A DNA stretch of 60,460 nt from Scytonema sp. RU_4_4 (GTDB lineage: Bacteria; Cyanobacteriota; Cyanobacteriia; Cyanobacteriales; Nostocaceae). The notes beneath the pieces were generated by a model. It was not told the origin of the DNA and did not search any database. It saw nothing but the letters and a program-made list of their open reading frames with translations. The stretch covers positions 1 to 60,460 of the forward strand of contig JAAUSC010000010.1 in the NCBI GenBank assembly GCA_012031965.1. The letters are read 5' to 3'. This document shows, one piece after another, positions 29,856 through 39,556 of this stretch. The translations under genes were made by a program, and so were the position numbers. Position 1 is the first letter of the stretch, and each line of letters opens with the position of its first letter.

Positions 29856-30494
29856 ATGGTATCTATAATGAATGTCTCTGCTAGTATCACGCCAATTAAT
29901 AGTCCAACCCCCCAGTCTGTGCCGATGATTCTGGATTCTTTACCCGAACCGGCGCTTGAGGGACAGGGATGTCCCCGTAGAGTTCGGTTGCAAATAGATC
30001 TGATTTTACTGGCAATTGAAGCATTAGAGCTTGGTGGCTCTGAAGCAATTTTGACATTTGCTGAAGAGTTGGATCTTAAAGCAATTGTTAAAAACCGAGT
30101 GAATCTATGGCGAATGCGTAGCACAAACCCAATGCGACGAGCGCATATCCGCCGCCCTCTGTCTATCATGGAAGCAAAAGCCTTGGTGATCATTGCTTGC
30201 TACATTGCGCGGCGGTTAACAGTTGTCATCCGTCAGTTGCTCATGATACATCAACAAATGGTTGAAAAACAGCTTCCACTGGAACAGAATTTACGTTTAT
30301 CTAACTACCTAGAACGCTTTAAAATCCACTTTAAGAGCCGGATGAATCTCCGACGTTCTGGTGCATTAGCATTACATACCGAGGAAAAATTAGATGAGCT
30401 AGCTATAAGTTTGTTGGGACAATTATTATTTTGTACTGGTACGGCTGGAATGCAGCGGTTCTGGATTAGTCTTTTTGACGGTGAAGTGGGATGA
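29856..30494 (+). CDS. DUF3038-family protein
   Basis: About 212 residues from ATG 29856; ATG 29868 is equally possible. The disordered N-terminus is followed by a helical domain beginning CPRRVRLQIDLILLAIEALE and containing NLWRMRSTNPMRRAHIRR and IACYIARRLTVVIRQLL. This matches the cyanobacterial DUF3038 family. The stop overlaps the start of the DUF4335 gene by four bases, so the two are translationally coupled. Function unknown; the fixed pairing suggests a shared complex. Confidence 0.75.
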   Translation: MVSIMNVSASITPINSPTPQSVPMILDSLPEPALEGQGCPRRVRLQIDLILLAIEALELGGSEAILTFAEELDLKAIVKNRVNLWRMRSTNPMRRAHIRRPLSIMEAKALVIIACYIARRLTVVIRQLLMIHQQMVEKQLPLEQNLRLSNYLERFKIHFKSRMNLRRSGALALHTEEKLDELAISLLGQLLFCTGTAGMQRFWISLFDGEVG

Positions 30495-32005
30495 ATATTC
30501 AACGTAAGTATAGTTTACCTAATTGCACACTCCTGTTGGAGGGTTTAAGTGACGCCTCAAGGGCTGCACATTTTCAGGAATTGCGCCCAGAATTATCTAT
30601 ATTGGTAAATGCAGAATGCTACATATCTGGCTACACCAAACCACTAACCGGAGGGCGAGAATTTTTTGAAAGTTTGGTTAGGGCAGTCAGTGCATATGCT
30701 CAAGAATTTTTGAGTAGTGTGCCACACTCCCAAGCGCATAACTCTGACTCAGAGTTAGTACAGTTTCAGAAAATCGACAGCAACCAACATAGACTCATGG
30801 TGCATTCAGACAATGGAGCACATTTAGTAGAGTCTTCCTCAAACAACGGAATGCAGCTGATACAAATCGATTTGAACACGGTACAGTTGTTCGATTTAGT
30901 AGAAGCAATCGACCAATTTTTCGCAGATAGCCAAACTTTACCAGAGTTAACACTACAATTACAACCAGTTGCTAGGCGTTATGGTGGTGTCAGTCAAGCT
31001 TTGATTAAGCAGGGAGTGCCAGCGAGTGTGGGAGTGACGAGTTTGGCAGTAGCTGCGGTTGCGTTTACGCTGATTCCAGCGCCGGAAGCTCGTCCGCCAC
31101 AACCTAAGACACAGGAAGATGCTAGTAAGACTAACAATATCAATAATCCTGCAACAGCATCTGCCACCCCCACGCCTGCTCCTAATGAACCGATTGACGC
31201 AAATCCTACATTGACACCAACGCCAAATCCTTCAGTAGCGGCAAATTCCATATCAACACCCACGCCAAATCCGACAGTAGCGGAGACTCCGACACCTGGT
31301 ACCCAGCCTACTGTTAACGATTTAGAAGCACTTTTAAATACATCTCAAGAAATTACAGATGCATCCCAACTGCGTGCATTGAATCGCCAATTATATAACC
31401 AAATTAATCCAAAGTGGGTTGAGCGCTCACAACTGAATCAAGATTTGGTCTTTCGCGTGGGAGTCGCTACGGATGGTGCAATTGTTGGATATAAAGCAGT
31501 TAATAAGCAAGCAAATGATGCCGTAGAGAAAACTCCCTTAGCAAACTTACTTTACAATCCGGCAAATCGTGGTTCTACGAATGAAGCGCTCGGTCAATTT
31601 AGAGTCGTCTTTACGAGAAAAGGCGCGCTCGAGGTTAGCCCCTGGCGAGGATATACCCAAACACCAGATGTTACCGGTGCAAAAATTACAGATCCGAATG
31701 CAGTTAAGGATTTGAACCAAAAGCTTTACAATACTATTCGCCAAAATTGGAGTACGACTCCCACCTTTGTACGAGATTTGAAATACCGGGTGGCGGTTAA
31801 TAAAGAAGGCGTCATTGCTGACTACGAACCACTCAACCAAGCAGCCGTTGACTATTTTCGCTTAACACCCCTTCCTAAGATGTTTCAAGAGGTCTACGGT
31901 TCAAACTTTGCTGCTCCAAATAACAAAGAACCTCTTGCACACTTCCAAGTCGTATTCAAGCCTGGCGGTACCCTAGAGATTATTCCCTGGTATGGATATC
32001 GTTAA
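30491..32005 (+). CDS. DUF4335-family protein
   Basis: A 504-residue protein. The N-terminal domain (residues 1-175, from MNIQRKYSLPNCTLLLEGLS) is followed by a hydrophobic segment, SVGVTSLAVAAVAFTLIPAP (about residues 178-197). Next is a Pro/Thr/Asn-rich low-complexity linker with TPTPNPSVAANSISTPTPNP-like repeats. Two homologous C-terminal domains of about 105 residues follow, each starting LR/LNxxLYNxI and ending with a W-x-GY motif (VSPWRGYTQT and IIPWYGYR). Likely membrane-anchored. Coupled to the DUF3038 gene. Function unknown. Confidence 0.75.
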   Translation: MNIQRKYSLPNCTLLLEGLSDASRAAHFQELRPELSILVNAECYISGYTKPLTGGREFFESLVRAVSAYAQEFLSSVPHSQAHNSDSELVQFQKIDSNQHRLMVHSDNGAHLVESSSNNGMQLIQIDLNTVQLFDLVEAIDQFFADSQTLPELTLQLQPVARRYGGVSQALIKQGVPASVGVTSLAVAAVAFTLIPAPEARPPQPKTQEDASKTNNINNPATASATPTPAPNEPIDANPTLTPTPNPSVAANSISTPTPNPTVAETPTPGTQPTVNDLEALLNTSQEITDASQLRALNRQLYNQINPKWVERSQLNQDLVFRVGVATDGAIVGYKAVNKQANDAVEKTPLANLLYNPANRGSTNEALGQFRVVFTRKGALEVSPWRGYTQTPDVTGAKITDPNAVKDLNQKLYNTIRQNWSTTPTFVRDLKYRVAVNKEGVIADYEPLNQAAVDYFRLTPLPKMFQEVYGSNFAAPNNKEPLAHFQVVFKPGGTLEIIPWYGYR

Positions 32006-32062
32006 AAAGGCAAAAGGTAAAAGTAAAAAGGCAAAAGTCAAGAATTCCTTGCTTTTTACTTT

Positions 32063-34330
32063 TTACTTTGCAATTTTACCCATGTAATTTCCCCACAATT
32101 GAGCAGCTTGAGCGCTACTCCCAGATGTGGGGGCGTTATTATCGTTTCCCAGCCAAATACCAGTCACCAGCCGCCGATTGGGAATAAAGCCAATAAACCA
32201 CAAGTCAACGTTTTTATCTGTTGTACCAGTTTTCCCCGCTTCTCCCTGTCCAATCTCAGCACTGCGTCCGGTACCGTTTGTGACTACGCCGCGCAGAAGA
32301 CGAGTCATTGTATTCGCAATGTTAATTGACAGCACTGATCTGTTGGCGTCTGGATCTTGGTCATAGGAGTACATCACACGACAAGTTTTCGGATCGTTCT
32401 GGTCGCGACAATCGCTGCTATCTAGAATTCGGCTAATTGCATGGGGGCGATTCCACACACCGCCATTGCTAATAGCGCCAAATGCACCAGTCATTTCCAT
32501 AACATTTACCACACTTTGACCCAGCACTAAGCCAGGAACTGGATCTAGCTGTGACCTCACCCCTAATCGTTGCGCCATTGCTACGACTTTATCTAGCCCA
32601 ACTTCTTGAGCAATCCTCAATGCAATGGGGTTTTCAGATAATGCTAACCCTGTGGCGATATCCAAACTACCTCCGCCAGTACGACATGGTTTATAGGTAA
32701 AGCCTCGCCAACGAAAAGGGGAGCAGGAATAAGACCTCCCAGGTGACATCCCTTGCTCAATAGCCGCTGCGTAAGTAAAGATTTTGAAGGTGGAACCTGG
32801 TTGTCTTTTTGCTTGAACTGCACGATTAAACTGGCTTGATTTATAATCTGTGCCTCCTACCATTGCGAGGATAGCTCCATTACTGGAATCAAGAGTAACC
32901 ATCGCTCCTTGGGAAAAACCAAAAGATGACCCAGCGTTGCTGACATGATTACGCAATGATTCTTCTGCTTGTTTTTGAATTGCTGGATCAAGTTGAGTTT
33001 CTATGATAAAGTTCCCTTCTGTTGCCAGTTCTTTTCCCAGAATGGCTTCTAACTCTTGAAAGACGTAACTATAAAAATAAGGGGCAGTTGTTTTTGCTTG
33101 TCGTTCACAGACTTTGGAGCTGATTTCGATGGGCGATCGCCTAGCTCGGTTATAATTATCTTGTTTGATTTTGCCCATCTCTAACATTCGCTTGAGAACC
33201 CGATTGCGGTACTCAATGGTTCTGAGCTTATTCTGGCTATCTCCACAGAAATCAAAGCCGTTAGGAGCAGGTAAAATTGCTACCAACGTTGCCGCTTCTG
33301 ACAGAGTTAATTCTTTTGCTGACTTGTCAAAGTAATACCGAGCTGCATCCTCGAAACCAGAGGTATCTGCTCCTAAGAAAACCCGATTTAAATAAATCAG
33401 TAAGACTTCATTTTTGCTGTAGTATGTTTCTAATTTCAGGGAGACAATTGCTTCTCTAACTTTCCGCCCAAGAGAATCTTGCCTACCGACGTAATCGCGG
33501 AATAAACTGCGGGCGACTTGCTGAGTGACTGTACTCGCTCCTTGCTGGATATCACCGCTCCTGCTATTTATGAACACAGCCCGCAAAATCCCCAGCGGGT
33601 CAACTCCAAAGTGCCAGTAATAACGACTATCTTCAGAGGCAACGACTGCCGTTGGCAAGTAAGGACCAAAGTCCTGCAACCGTTTCATGTCTATATGAGC
33701 AGTCGTCCGAGGTTCGCGTAACTTGGTGACTCCATCACGAGCATAAACAACCACTGGTGCCCGTGTTGGTCCTGGTAAGGGTTTGACAGCAAATTTCAGC
33801 GATTCGACACCAATGACAAGAGCCATAAGGGTGGTCACTCCACCAACCCCGTAAGCTGTCCAAGTTGCTGCTCTGACATACCAAGGAGGTGGATCAACGT
33901 ATTGCAGTCTCACTGAGGCGGCGAGTTCTGGGGGTCCGAGAGTGAGAATATCGCCGTGACGTAACTCCAAAGAATTGACCCGACGTTTACCCCGATAAAT
34001 GCCATTTGTGGAGTTTTCATCTTTAATGACGAAAACAGGTTGTCTTTGAGCAGAATCCCGTGAAAGAGACAGGTGAATTTGGCTGACAACTGGGTTACGG
34101 ACAACAATATCGCAGGATTTGGAACTGCGACCTAGCATGTAGCGATCGCCTAACAGCGGATACACTTCCGCCTTATCCGCCCCCGCATCCTGCACCCAAA
34201 GTTCTGGTACTTTGGCATTGGGTTTGAGCGCCAGTTTAGAAAAATCGACTCTCGCTTGAATTGTTTGTACTGCTTGAGTTATTTGACCAAGCAAAGTTTG
34301 TGGCTTTTGAGGCGGTTGGGGGGAACTCAT
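32063..34330 (-). CDS. bifunctional penicillin-binding protein with N-terminal FHA domain
   Basis: A 755-residue class A PBP with an unusual front end. An FHA phosphothreonine-binding domain spans about residues 60-140 (YMLGRSSKSCDIVVRNPVVS, ENSTNGIYRGKR). A membrane helix lies near residue 160-180. The glycosyltransferase domain (ASEDSRYYWHFGVDPLGILR, GASTVTQQVARSLF) is followed by the transpeptidase domain with SxxK in RQPGSTFKIF, an S-x-N element (SENP) and KTG in GKTGTT. It polymerises and crosslinks peptidoglycan outside the membrane. The cytoplasmic FHA domain suggests control by Ser/Thr kinases. Confidence 0.93.
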   Translation of the reverse strand: MSSPQPPQKPQTLLGQITQAVQTIQARVDFSKLALKPNAKVPELWVQDAGADKAEVYPLLGDRYMLGRSSKSCDIVVRNPVVSQIHLSLSRDSAQRQPVFVIKDENSTNGIYRGKRRVNSLELRHGDILTLGPPELAASVRLQYVDPPPWYVRAATWTAYGVGGVTTLMALVIGVESLKFAVKPLPGPTRAPVVVYARDGVTKLREPRTTAHIDMKRLQDFGPYLPTAVVASEDSRYYWHFGVDPLGILRAVFINSRSGDIQQGASTVTQQVARSLFRDYVGRQDSLGRKVREAIVSLKLETYYSKNEVLLIYLNRVFLGADTSGFEDAARYYFDKSAKELTLSEAATLVAILPAPNGFDFCGDSQNKLRTIEYRNRVLKRMLEMGKIKQDNYNRARRSPIEISSKVCERQAKTTAPYFYSYVFQELEAILGKELATEGNFIIETQLDPAIQKQAEESLRNHVSNAGSSFGFSQGAMVTLDSSNGAILAMVGGTDYKSSQFNRAVQAKRQPGSTFKIFTYAAAIEQGMSPGRSYSCSPFRWRGFTYKPCRTGGGSLDIATGLALSENPIALRIAQEVGLDKVVAMAQRLGVRSQLDPVPGLVLGQSVVNVMEMTGAFGAISNGGVWNRPHAISRILDSSDCRDQNDPKTCRVMYSYDQDPDANRSVLSINIANTMTRLLRGVVTNGTGRSAEIGQGEAGKTGTTDKNVDLWFIGFIPNRRLVTGIWLGNDNNAPTSGSSAQAAQLWGNYMGKIAK

Positions 34331-34765
34331 CGGCTATTCACACCACGTTTATTGGTAAAGAATCGGGCGTACTGCAATCTCGATGCTTGTATTCACCATT
34401 GTACTCATAGGACTATGAAGACGCTGGCTTGAAGACGTTGGTTGCACAGAATTGTTCCCGATTTCATTTGACACTTCAAAAATATATATAATAATCAAAA
34501 TATAATAATCAAACTGATATTGTTAATTTTGTCACATCCATAATCTTGCCAGAAATTTTTCTTCTTAATGTTGTAATGATTATTTTGTCTACTTTTCCTT
34601 TGTTTACGAAATATGAAGTTGAGACTTTTGATGTGGCTTTTCTATCAACGACTACTTTAGAAAGTCAACAGATAAATTTTTCTGTCTTAACATATAAGCA
34701 CCATTGAAAGCAAAAATACATATCTTCATTTAGGAAGATTTTTTAAAAGTCCATCTTCTGGTTTA
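34331..34765. other. AT-rich intergenic region
   Basis: A 435-base spacer between the divergent PBP gene and the secreted low-complexity protein. Strongly AT-rich, with a short direct repeat ATATAATAATCAAA at about 34486-34512. No gene seen. Confidence 0.45.
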
Positions 34766-34807
34766 ATGGGCGGAAGTACTCCGTTGAGGTGTGGAGGTAT
34801 AAGTAAA

Positions 34808-35491
34808 ATGAACGGAAAATATTTGACCCTTATCGGTACAGCTCTAACTCTAGCTTTAACCAGCAACATTGCTGTTGCCAAGTCAACTACATTCCTAATA
34901 GGTCAATCTACCAGTGAACAACCCTCTAGCTCATCCGGGGAAGTCAAGCTCTCACCAAGAGTAAACAAGGAAAAATTCTGCAAGGATTACCCTCTCAACT
35001 CCCGGTGTCAAGGGGGCTCAGCATCTACACCAAGCCCTGCTGGTAGCAGTACTGAGACACAAAAGAAACCTTCTGACAGTAGCACTCCTGGCGGTACATC
35101 TACACCAGATACTGCGCCAGCTGATCCTGGTACCACAGGCGTTCCTGGCGATACAACTGAAGTAGCTCCGCCTCCTACTGGCAGTCCTAGCGTCCCCGGT
35201 GGAGAAACTCAAACAACTCCACCTAGTGGTACAGGCGACATTCCTACAACTCCTCCTGGTGGGACAACAGGTTCTCCTGACAGCAGCACTCCTGGTGGTA
35301 CAGGTGTACCAGGTACAGCACCAGCCGATCCTGGCGCTACAGGCGTTCCTAGCGGGACGACTGAAATTACCCCGTCTCCTAGTGGTAACCCTGCTAACCC
35401 CGGTAGCACGAGTGATCCCAGCACAACTACTCCTTCCGAATCTCCAAGCTCTGACACGCAAAAAGAACCCACAGGTGAAATGAAGAAGTAG
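34808..35491 (+). CDS. secreted Pro/Gly/Ser/Thr-rich low-complexity protein
   Basis: A 227-residue protein from the ATG preceded by GGAGGT. The N-terminal signal peptide MNGKYLTLIGTALTLALTSN ends near IAVAKS. A short conserved part, LSPRVNKEKFCKDYPLNSRC (two Cys), precedes a long disordered region. That region has a roughly 85-residue duplicated theme (SSTPGGTxxPxTAPADPGxT, GVPxxTTExxPxP). Likely exported to the periplasm or beyond. Role unknown. Minus-strand frames in the repeat are composition artefacts. Confidence 0.65.
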   Translation: MNGKYLTLIGTALTLALTSNIAVAKSTTFLIGQSTSEQPSSSSGEVKLSPRVNKEKFCKDYPLNSRCQGGSASTPSPAGSSTETQKKPSDSSTPGGTSTPDTAPADPGTTGVPGDTTEVAPPPTGSPSVPGGETQTTPPSGTGDIPTTPPGGTTGSPDSSTPGGTGVPGTAPADPGATGVPSGTTEITPSPSGNPANPGSTSDPSTTTPSESPSSDTQKEPTGEMKK

Positions 35492-35538
35492 TCACAACTC
35501 TTAAAAAAGTTATGCCCTCAGACGAGAAGTCTGGGGTT

Positions 35539-35572
35539 AAAAGAAAAGTCCGTGTAGACGGACTTTTCTTTT
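35539..35572 (+). terminator. rho-independent terminator
   Basis: A perfect 15-bp stem (AAAAGAAAAGTCCGT with its complement) around the loop GTAG, ending in TTTTCTTTT. It follows the low-complexity protein gene. Confidence 0.85.
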
Positions 35573-35594
35573 AAGAATCCCGCTAATCCCGAAG

Positions 35595-35627
35595 GAGGGA
35601 GTGAAGGACAATTTCCTTCACTCCCTC
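35595..35627. terminator. second strong hairpin before lspA end
   Basis: A perfect 13-bp stem (GAGGGAGTGAAGG with its complement) around a 7-base loop, between convergent genes. There is only a short T-run, so its use as a terminator for lspA is inferred. Confidence 0.55.
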
Positions 35628-35641
35628 TTTGCTGTTGTTGG

Positions 35642-36115
35642 TCAACGTGACCTACGATGTGAAGTGGGTGTCTTGAGAAAGGTAGCAATTAGCAAGCAAA
35701 TAATGCCGATATTAATGAAAACATCTGCTAAGTTAAAAACTGGAAAGTTAATCAGTCGAAAATCAAGAAAATCAACCACGTAGCTATGAACAAATCGGTC
35801 AATACCATTACCAATAGCTCCGCCTAAAATCAAGCCATAGCCTAGTTGATCCCAAAAATGCAACACTGCAAACCATGCCAGTGCTATCAATGCTAAACTC
35901 ACTCCTAAAGATAGCCAGCGTAACCACTCTACTTTCCCAGTTAACAAACTAAAAGCTGCACCAGTGTTGGTAACGTAGGTGAGGTGAAATATTCCCGGTA
36001 ATAGTGCTTGTGTCTGTCCTGAGTTAAAGGTTTGCATCACCCAGTATTTTGTCAGTTGGTCTAAGGAAAAAGCTAAAAAGGCAGCAATCCAGAAGAGGAG
36101 ATTTTTTACACGCAT
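35642..36115 (-). CDS. lspA: lipoprotein signal peptidase II
   Basis: A 157-residue aspartyl protease with four membrane helices. The catalytic Asp pair is D106 in GNGIDRF and D115 in VVDFLDFR, and YVTNTGAAFSLL is the other conserved element. It cleaves signal peptides of diacylglycerol-modified prolipoproteins such as PstS in this window. The next gene upstream on the same strand is bioY, a pairing seen in other cyanobacteria. Confidence 0.95.
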   Translation of the reverse strand: MRVKNLLFWIAAFLAFSLDQLTKYWVMQTFNSGQTQALLPGIFHLTYVTNTGAAFSLLTGKVEWLRWLSLGVSLALIALAWFAVLHFWDQLGYGLILGGAIGNGIDRFVHSYVVDFLDFRLINFPVFNLADVFINIGIICLLIATFLKTPTSHRRSR

Positions 36116-36117
36116 GG

Positions 36118-36168
36118 TGAATTAGTCATTGGTCACTAGTCATTAGTCATTAGTCATTAGTCAAAGAA
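36118..36168. repeat. GTCATTA heptamer array
   Basis: Five to six AGTCATT/GGTCACT units lie immediately upstream of the lspA start codon. Confidence 0.85.
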
Positions 36169-36289
36169 TTCTGGACTATTGACCAATAATTCCTAGATGG
36201 TACAAGTCCCCAGATTTATCAGTGGGGTCAATTCCATTTTCCAAAATCTAACATCCAAAATTGTTTGACTGTTGACTGTGGACTATTAA

Positions 36290-36877
36290 CTAATAAAACA
36301 TTAGATGGCGTAGCACGTATGCTATGACAACGACAGCACAAACCACGGCTAGTTGTCCAGGGAGCGCTAAAGCAGAGTATTTAAGCATAGCCTGCATCAA
36401 AGACAGATTTTCTGTTCCTTTCCATTGAAAAACATAGCTGATAATCAAATAAGTAATACCGCACAAGTGGACAGTTAACAAGCCACAAAAGCAACTAAAG
36501 GCGAGGGTTTCTAGTCGAGGTCTAGCTTTAAAAGCGAAAAACCCACAAATCCACGCTCCAGGGACAAAACCGAGCAAATAACCAAACTGGGATAGCTTGA
36601 CATAACCAATACCACCACCATCTGCGAATACAGGTAACAATGTTAACCCCATCACTAAATACGCAATTTGCGAGAGCGCACCAGCATTCTTGCCTCCTAA
36701 ACAACCAGCTAGCAGCACCCCGCCAATTTGATAGGTGACGCCTAGAGAAAAAGCATGAATTCCATACTGACTCCAACTCCACGGTGAGGTGGTGACATAA
36801 GCTTCTAAGAAGGTACCACCCATCGTTAGCAATAAGCCAATCATAGACCATAGTAATTGATTGGATGCAGCTAGCAT
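36290..36877 (-). CDS. bioY: biotin transporter BioY
   Basis: A 195-residue membrane protein with about six hydrophobic helices. The BioY signatures GVTYQIGGVLLAGCLGGKNA and VMGLTLLPVFADGGGIGYV, and the core SQFGYLLGFVPGAWICGF, are clear. It is the substrate-binding S-component of an ECF-type biotin importer; the ATPases and EcfT are not present here. Lies upstream of lspA on the same strand with a 174-base gap containing repeats. Confidence 0.9.
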   Translation of the reverse strand: MLAASNQLLWSMIGLLLTMGGTFLEAYVTTSPWSWSQYGIHAFSLGVTYQIGGVLLAGCLGGKNAGALSQIAYLVMGLTLLPVFADGGGIGYVKLSQFGYLLGFVPGAWICGFFAFKARPRLETLAFSCFCGLLTVHLCGITYLIISYVFQWKGTENLSLMQAMLKYSALALPGQLAVVCAVVVIAYVLRHLMFY

Positions 36878-37276
36878 TTACAAGGCACTCATGCAAAGGA
36901 CTTTAGTACAAACATGTCAATCCATTAAGTATTATTTCATTCTTTTATCTTTGTATTTTAAACAAATTAAAACTCTCATTTGAACACGTTTAGCTGTTTC
37001 CTTGAACGTTGTTATTCCTAAATTGGACCAACTTCCTAAATGACAATTGTTGTGTCACGTGTTTTTATTTGTGTTTGACTAAAACTAATGTACTAATGTA
37101 TGATTTTTTTCCGAATTACTGAATTGCAGTGACAAAATTTAGTCGAGTAAAAAATATGAAATTTTGCGATATCAGAGGTGAGAATAAAGTAGTCATTCCC
37201 ATTATGTTAACCTTCTCTTTACTATTCAGCTGTATAGTATAATCGCTTAGCTGGAAAATCACCAAAAAACATATCC
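36878..37276. other. divergent bioY-pstS promoter region
   Basis: A 399-base AT-rich spacer with no gene. It contains the candidate PHO box and -10 listed separately. No BirA-like operator was recognised for bioY. Confidence 0.5.
37206..37243 (+). promoter_or_regulatory. candidate PHO box and -10 of pstSCAB
   Basis: GTTAACCT (37206-37213), three bases, then CTTTACTA (37217-37224). These resemble the 8-base direct repeats (PyTTAAPyPyT/A, spaced by three) bound by the phosphate regulator PhoB/SphR in cyanobacteria. The first matches well, the second partly. A TATAAT follows at 37238-37243, 34 bases before the pstS ATG. Confidence 0.55.
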
Positions 37277-38461
37277 ATGCTTTTTCGTTACCCTGTAACT
37301 AATACTTCTCATATAACAAGAGCCGTTTCAGTATTAGCACTGAGCCTTAGCTTGGCTGCTTGTGGTGGACCACAAGCGCAAAACGGTACCACCACTGGCG
37401 AAGCTCCTGGTGGTGCTGCTACTGATACAACTGCGACTGGTCCTGGAAAACTCGACTTGGGTGGACAAGTAAGATTAACTGGTGCTGGAGCCTCTTTCCC
37501 AGCACCTCTTTATCAAACTTGGTTTCAGGCTTTAAACCAGAAATATCCCAATCTCCAAGTGAATTATCAGTCAGTTGGTAGCGGCGCTGGAGTCGAGCAA
37601 TTTACCAAAGGTACTGTGGACTTTGGTGCTAGCGATGTTGCCATGAAGGATGAAGAAATTAAGAAGGTGCAAAACGGTGTCCTTCTGCTGCCTATGACTG
37701 CTGGTAGCATTGTGCTAGCTTACAATGTACCTGGAGTGCAGGAACTTAAACTTCCACGAGACGTATATACCGGAATCCTTCTAGGTAATATCAAGTCTTG
37801 GGATGACCCAAAAATGACTGCTGCCAACCCTGGTGCCAAACTTCCCAAGCAACCAATCACGGTTGTGTATCGTTCTGATGGTAGTGGTACTACGGGTGTG
37901 TTCACGAAACACCTCAGTGCTATTAATCCAACATGGAAATCCAAAATTGGTGAGGGCAAAACTGTCAGCTGGCCCACAGGAATTGGTGCTAAGGGTAATG
38001 AAGGTGTCACTGCCCAAATACAACAAACTCAAGGTGCGATTGGATACGTTGAGTTTGGTTACGCTCAACAAAACAAACTGACTTATGCTGCTTTGGAAAA
38101 TAAAGCAGGTGAATTTGTCTCGCCAACAGATGAATCGGCATCTAAAACTTTGGATGCTGTAGAATTGCCGGAAAATCTCCGCGCCTTTATTACAGATCCA
38201 GAAGGAAAAGATTCTTATCCAATTGTTACGTACAGTTGGCTTTTGGTTTACAAGAAATATCCTGATGCGGCAAAAGCTAAAGCAGTAGAAGCCATGATTG
38301 AATACGGCTTGACAGAAGGTCAAAAGGCGGCTCCACAACTAGGATATGTTCCTTTACCTGCAAGTGTGGTGAAAAAAGTTGCTGCTGCTGCTGATGCGAT
38401 TAGTCCAGATTACAAAATTGCTGGTACTGGTGATGGTAATGGTGCTAGCGCCAGCAAGTAG
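37277..38461 (+). CDS. pstS: phosphate ABC transporter substrate-binding lipoprotein
   Basis: A 394-residue PstS. A signal peptide with the lipobox LSLAAC puts the lipidated Cys at position 29. A Gly/Thr-rich linker follows. The phosphate-binding protein core begins VRLTGAGASFPAPLYQTWFQ and includes YQSVGSGAGVEQF and RSDGSGTTGVFTKHL, whose Ser/Asp/Thr residues contact phosphate. First gene of pstSCAB, expected to be phosphate-starvation induced. Confidence 0.96.
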   Translation: MLFRYPVTNTSHITRAVSVLALSLSLAACGGPQAQNGTTTGEAPGGAATDTTATGPGKLDLGGQVRLTGAGASFPAPLYQTWFQALNQKYPNLQVNYQSVGSGAGVEQFTKGTVDFGASDVAMKDEEIKKVQNGVLLLPMTAGSIVLAYNVPGVQELKLPRDVYTGILLGNIKSWDDPKMTAANPGAKLPKQPITVVYRSDGSGTTGVFTKHLSAINPTWKSKIGEGKTVSWPTGIGAKGNEGVTAQIQQTQGAIGYVEFGYAQQNKLTYAALENKAGEFVSPTDESASKTLDAVELPENLRAFITDPEGKDSYPIVTYSWLLVYKKYPDAAKAKAVEAMIEYGLTEGQKAAPQLGYVPLPASVVKKVAAAADAISPDYKIAGTGDGNGASASK

Positions 38462-38586
38462 CATGCTTATCTTGTATAATTCTGAATTTTGTTCGCCTTT
38501 GGCGTGCCCTTTGGGCATATTTTGAATTTTGAATTGTTTTGTGTGGTTCGCTCCCACATTTTTTTAGTTGATGGGTAAAGTCATCT

Positions 38587-39537
38587 ATGAATATACAAGC
38601 CGAAAACCGTCAACCCACAGTTAAATCTCGCTCTGAAGTCGAAAAATCAGTGGATCGAGGCTTCATTTGGTTGACTCGGATTTTTGCGCTGGCTGTCGCA
38701 GCTATTTTATTATGGATTGCGATACAGGTTGGCTGGGAGGCAATGCCTGCTATCCAACAGTTCGGTGCTAGCTTTTTAGCAAAAAGCGCTTGGAATCCAG
38801 TCAATAATGATTACGGAGTTCTACCGCAAGTCTATGGAACTTTGGTCAGTGCATTTATCGGTCTATTGATAGCAGTACCAATTGGCATTGGTACCGCAGT
38901 CTTGCTGAGTGAAAATTTGTTACCTGCATCTGCACGAACAGTTCTGGTTTTCTTGGTGGAACTATTAGCAGCCATTCCCAGTGTTGTTTATGGCATTTGG
39001 GGAATTTTCGTTTTGGTTCCCATGGTAACAGGTCTTGGAAAATGGCTTAATGCTTACTTTGGCTGGTTACCAATTTTTAGTACCCCTCCCACAGGACCAG
39101 GAATGTTCCCAGCAGGCGTGATACTGGCAATTATGACTTTGCCAATTATTACAGCTATTTCCCGTGATGCGCTCATTTCTGTGCCTTCGAGTTTACGCCA
39201 AGCTGCTATGGGACTAGGAGCAACTCGCTGGGAAACGATTTTGAAAGTTATTATTCCAGCTGCCTTTTCAGGTATTGTGAGTGCTGTGATGTTGGCACTA
39301 GGTCGGGCGATGGGGGAAACAATGGCTGTCACAATGATCATTGGTAACGCCAACGTCATTAACGCCTCGATATTTGCACCAGCTAACACAATTTCTTCTC
39401 TATTGGCGAACCAGTTTGCGGAAGCAAGTGGTTTGCAAGTTAGCGCTCTTATGTATGCGGCGTTAGTTCTGTTTGTGTTAACCCTTATAGTCAATATTTT
39501 GGCAGAGTTAATCGTTCTGCGAGTGAAGCGACTGTAG
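38587..39537 (+). CDS. pstC: phosphate ABC transporter permease PstC
   Basis: A 316-residue membrane protein with about six helices. AAIPSVVYGIWGIFVLVP and the EAA loop SSLRQAAMGLGATRWETILK, then VIIPAAFSGIVSAVMLALGR, are PstC hallmarks. It pairs with PstA in the inner membrane to form the phosphate channel. It lies 125 bases after pstS and 19 bases before pstA. Confidence 0.96.
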   Translation: MNIQAENRQPTVKSRSEVEKSVDRGFIWLTRIFALAVAAILLWIAIQVGWEAMPAIQQFGASFLAKSAWNPVNNDYGVLPQVYGTLVSAFIGLLIAVPIGIGTAVLLSENLLPASARTVLVFLVELLAAIPSVVYGIWGIFVLVPMVTGLGKWLNAYFGWLPIFSTPPTGPGMFPAGVILAIMTLPIITAISRDALISVPSSLRQAAMGLGATRWETILKVIIPAAFSGIVSAVMLALGRAMGETMAVTMIIGNANVINASIFAPANTISSLLANQFAEASGLQVSALMYAALVLFVLTLIVNILAELIVLRVKRL

Positions 39538-39556
39538 TATTTGGGTGTATGAAATA

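Noticed and set aside
35018-35461. 147-codon minus-strand ORF opposite the low-complexity protein
   Set aside because: An Arg/Cys/Thr-rich artefact of the repeated plus-strand codons.
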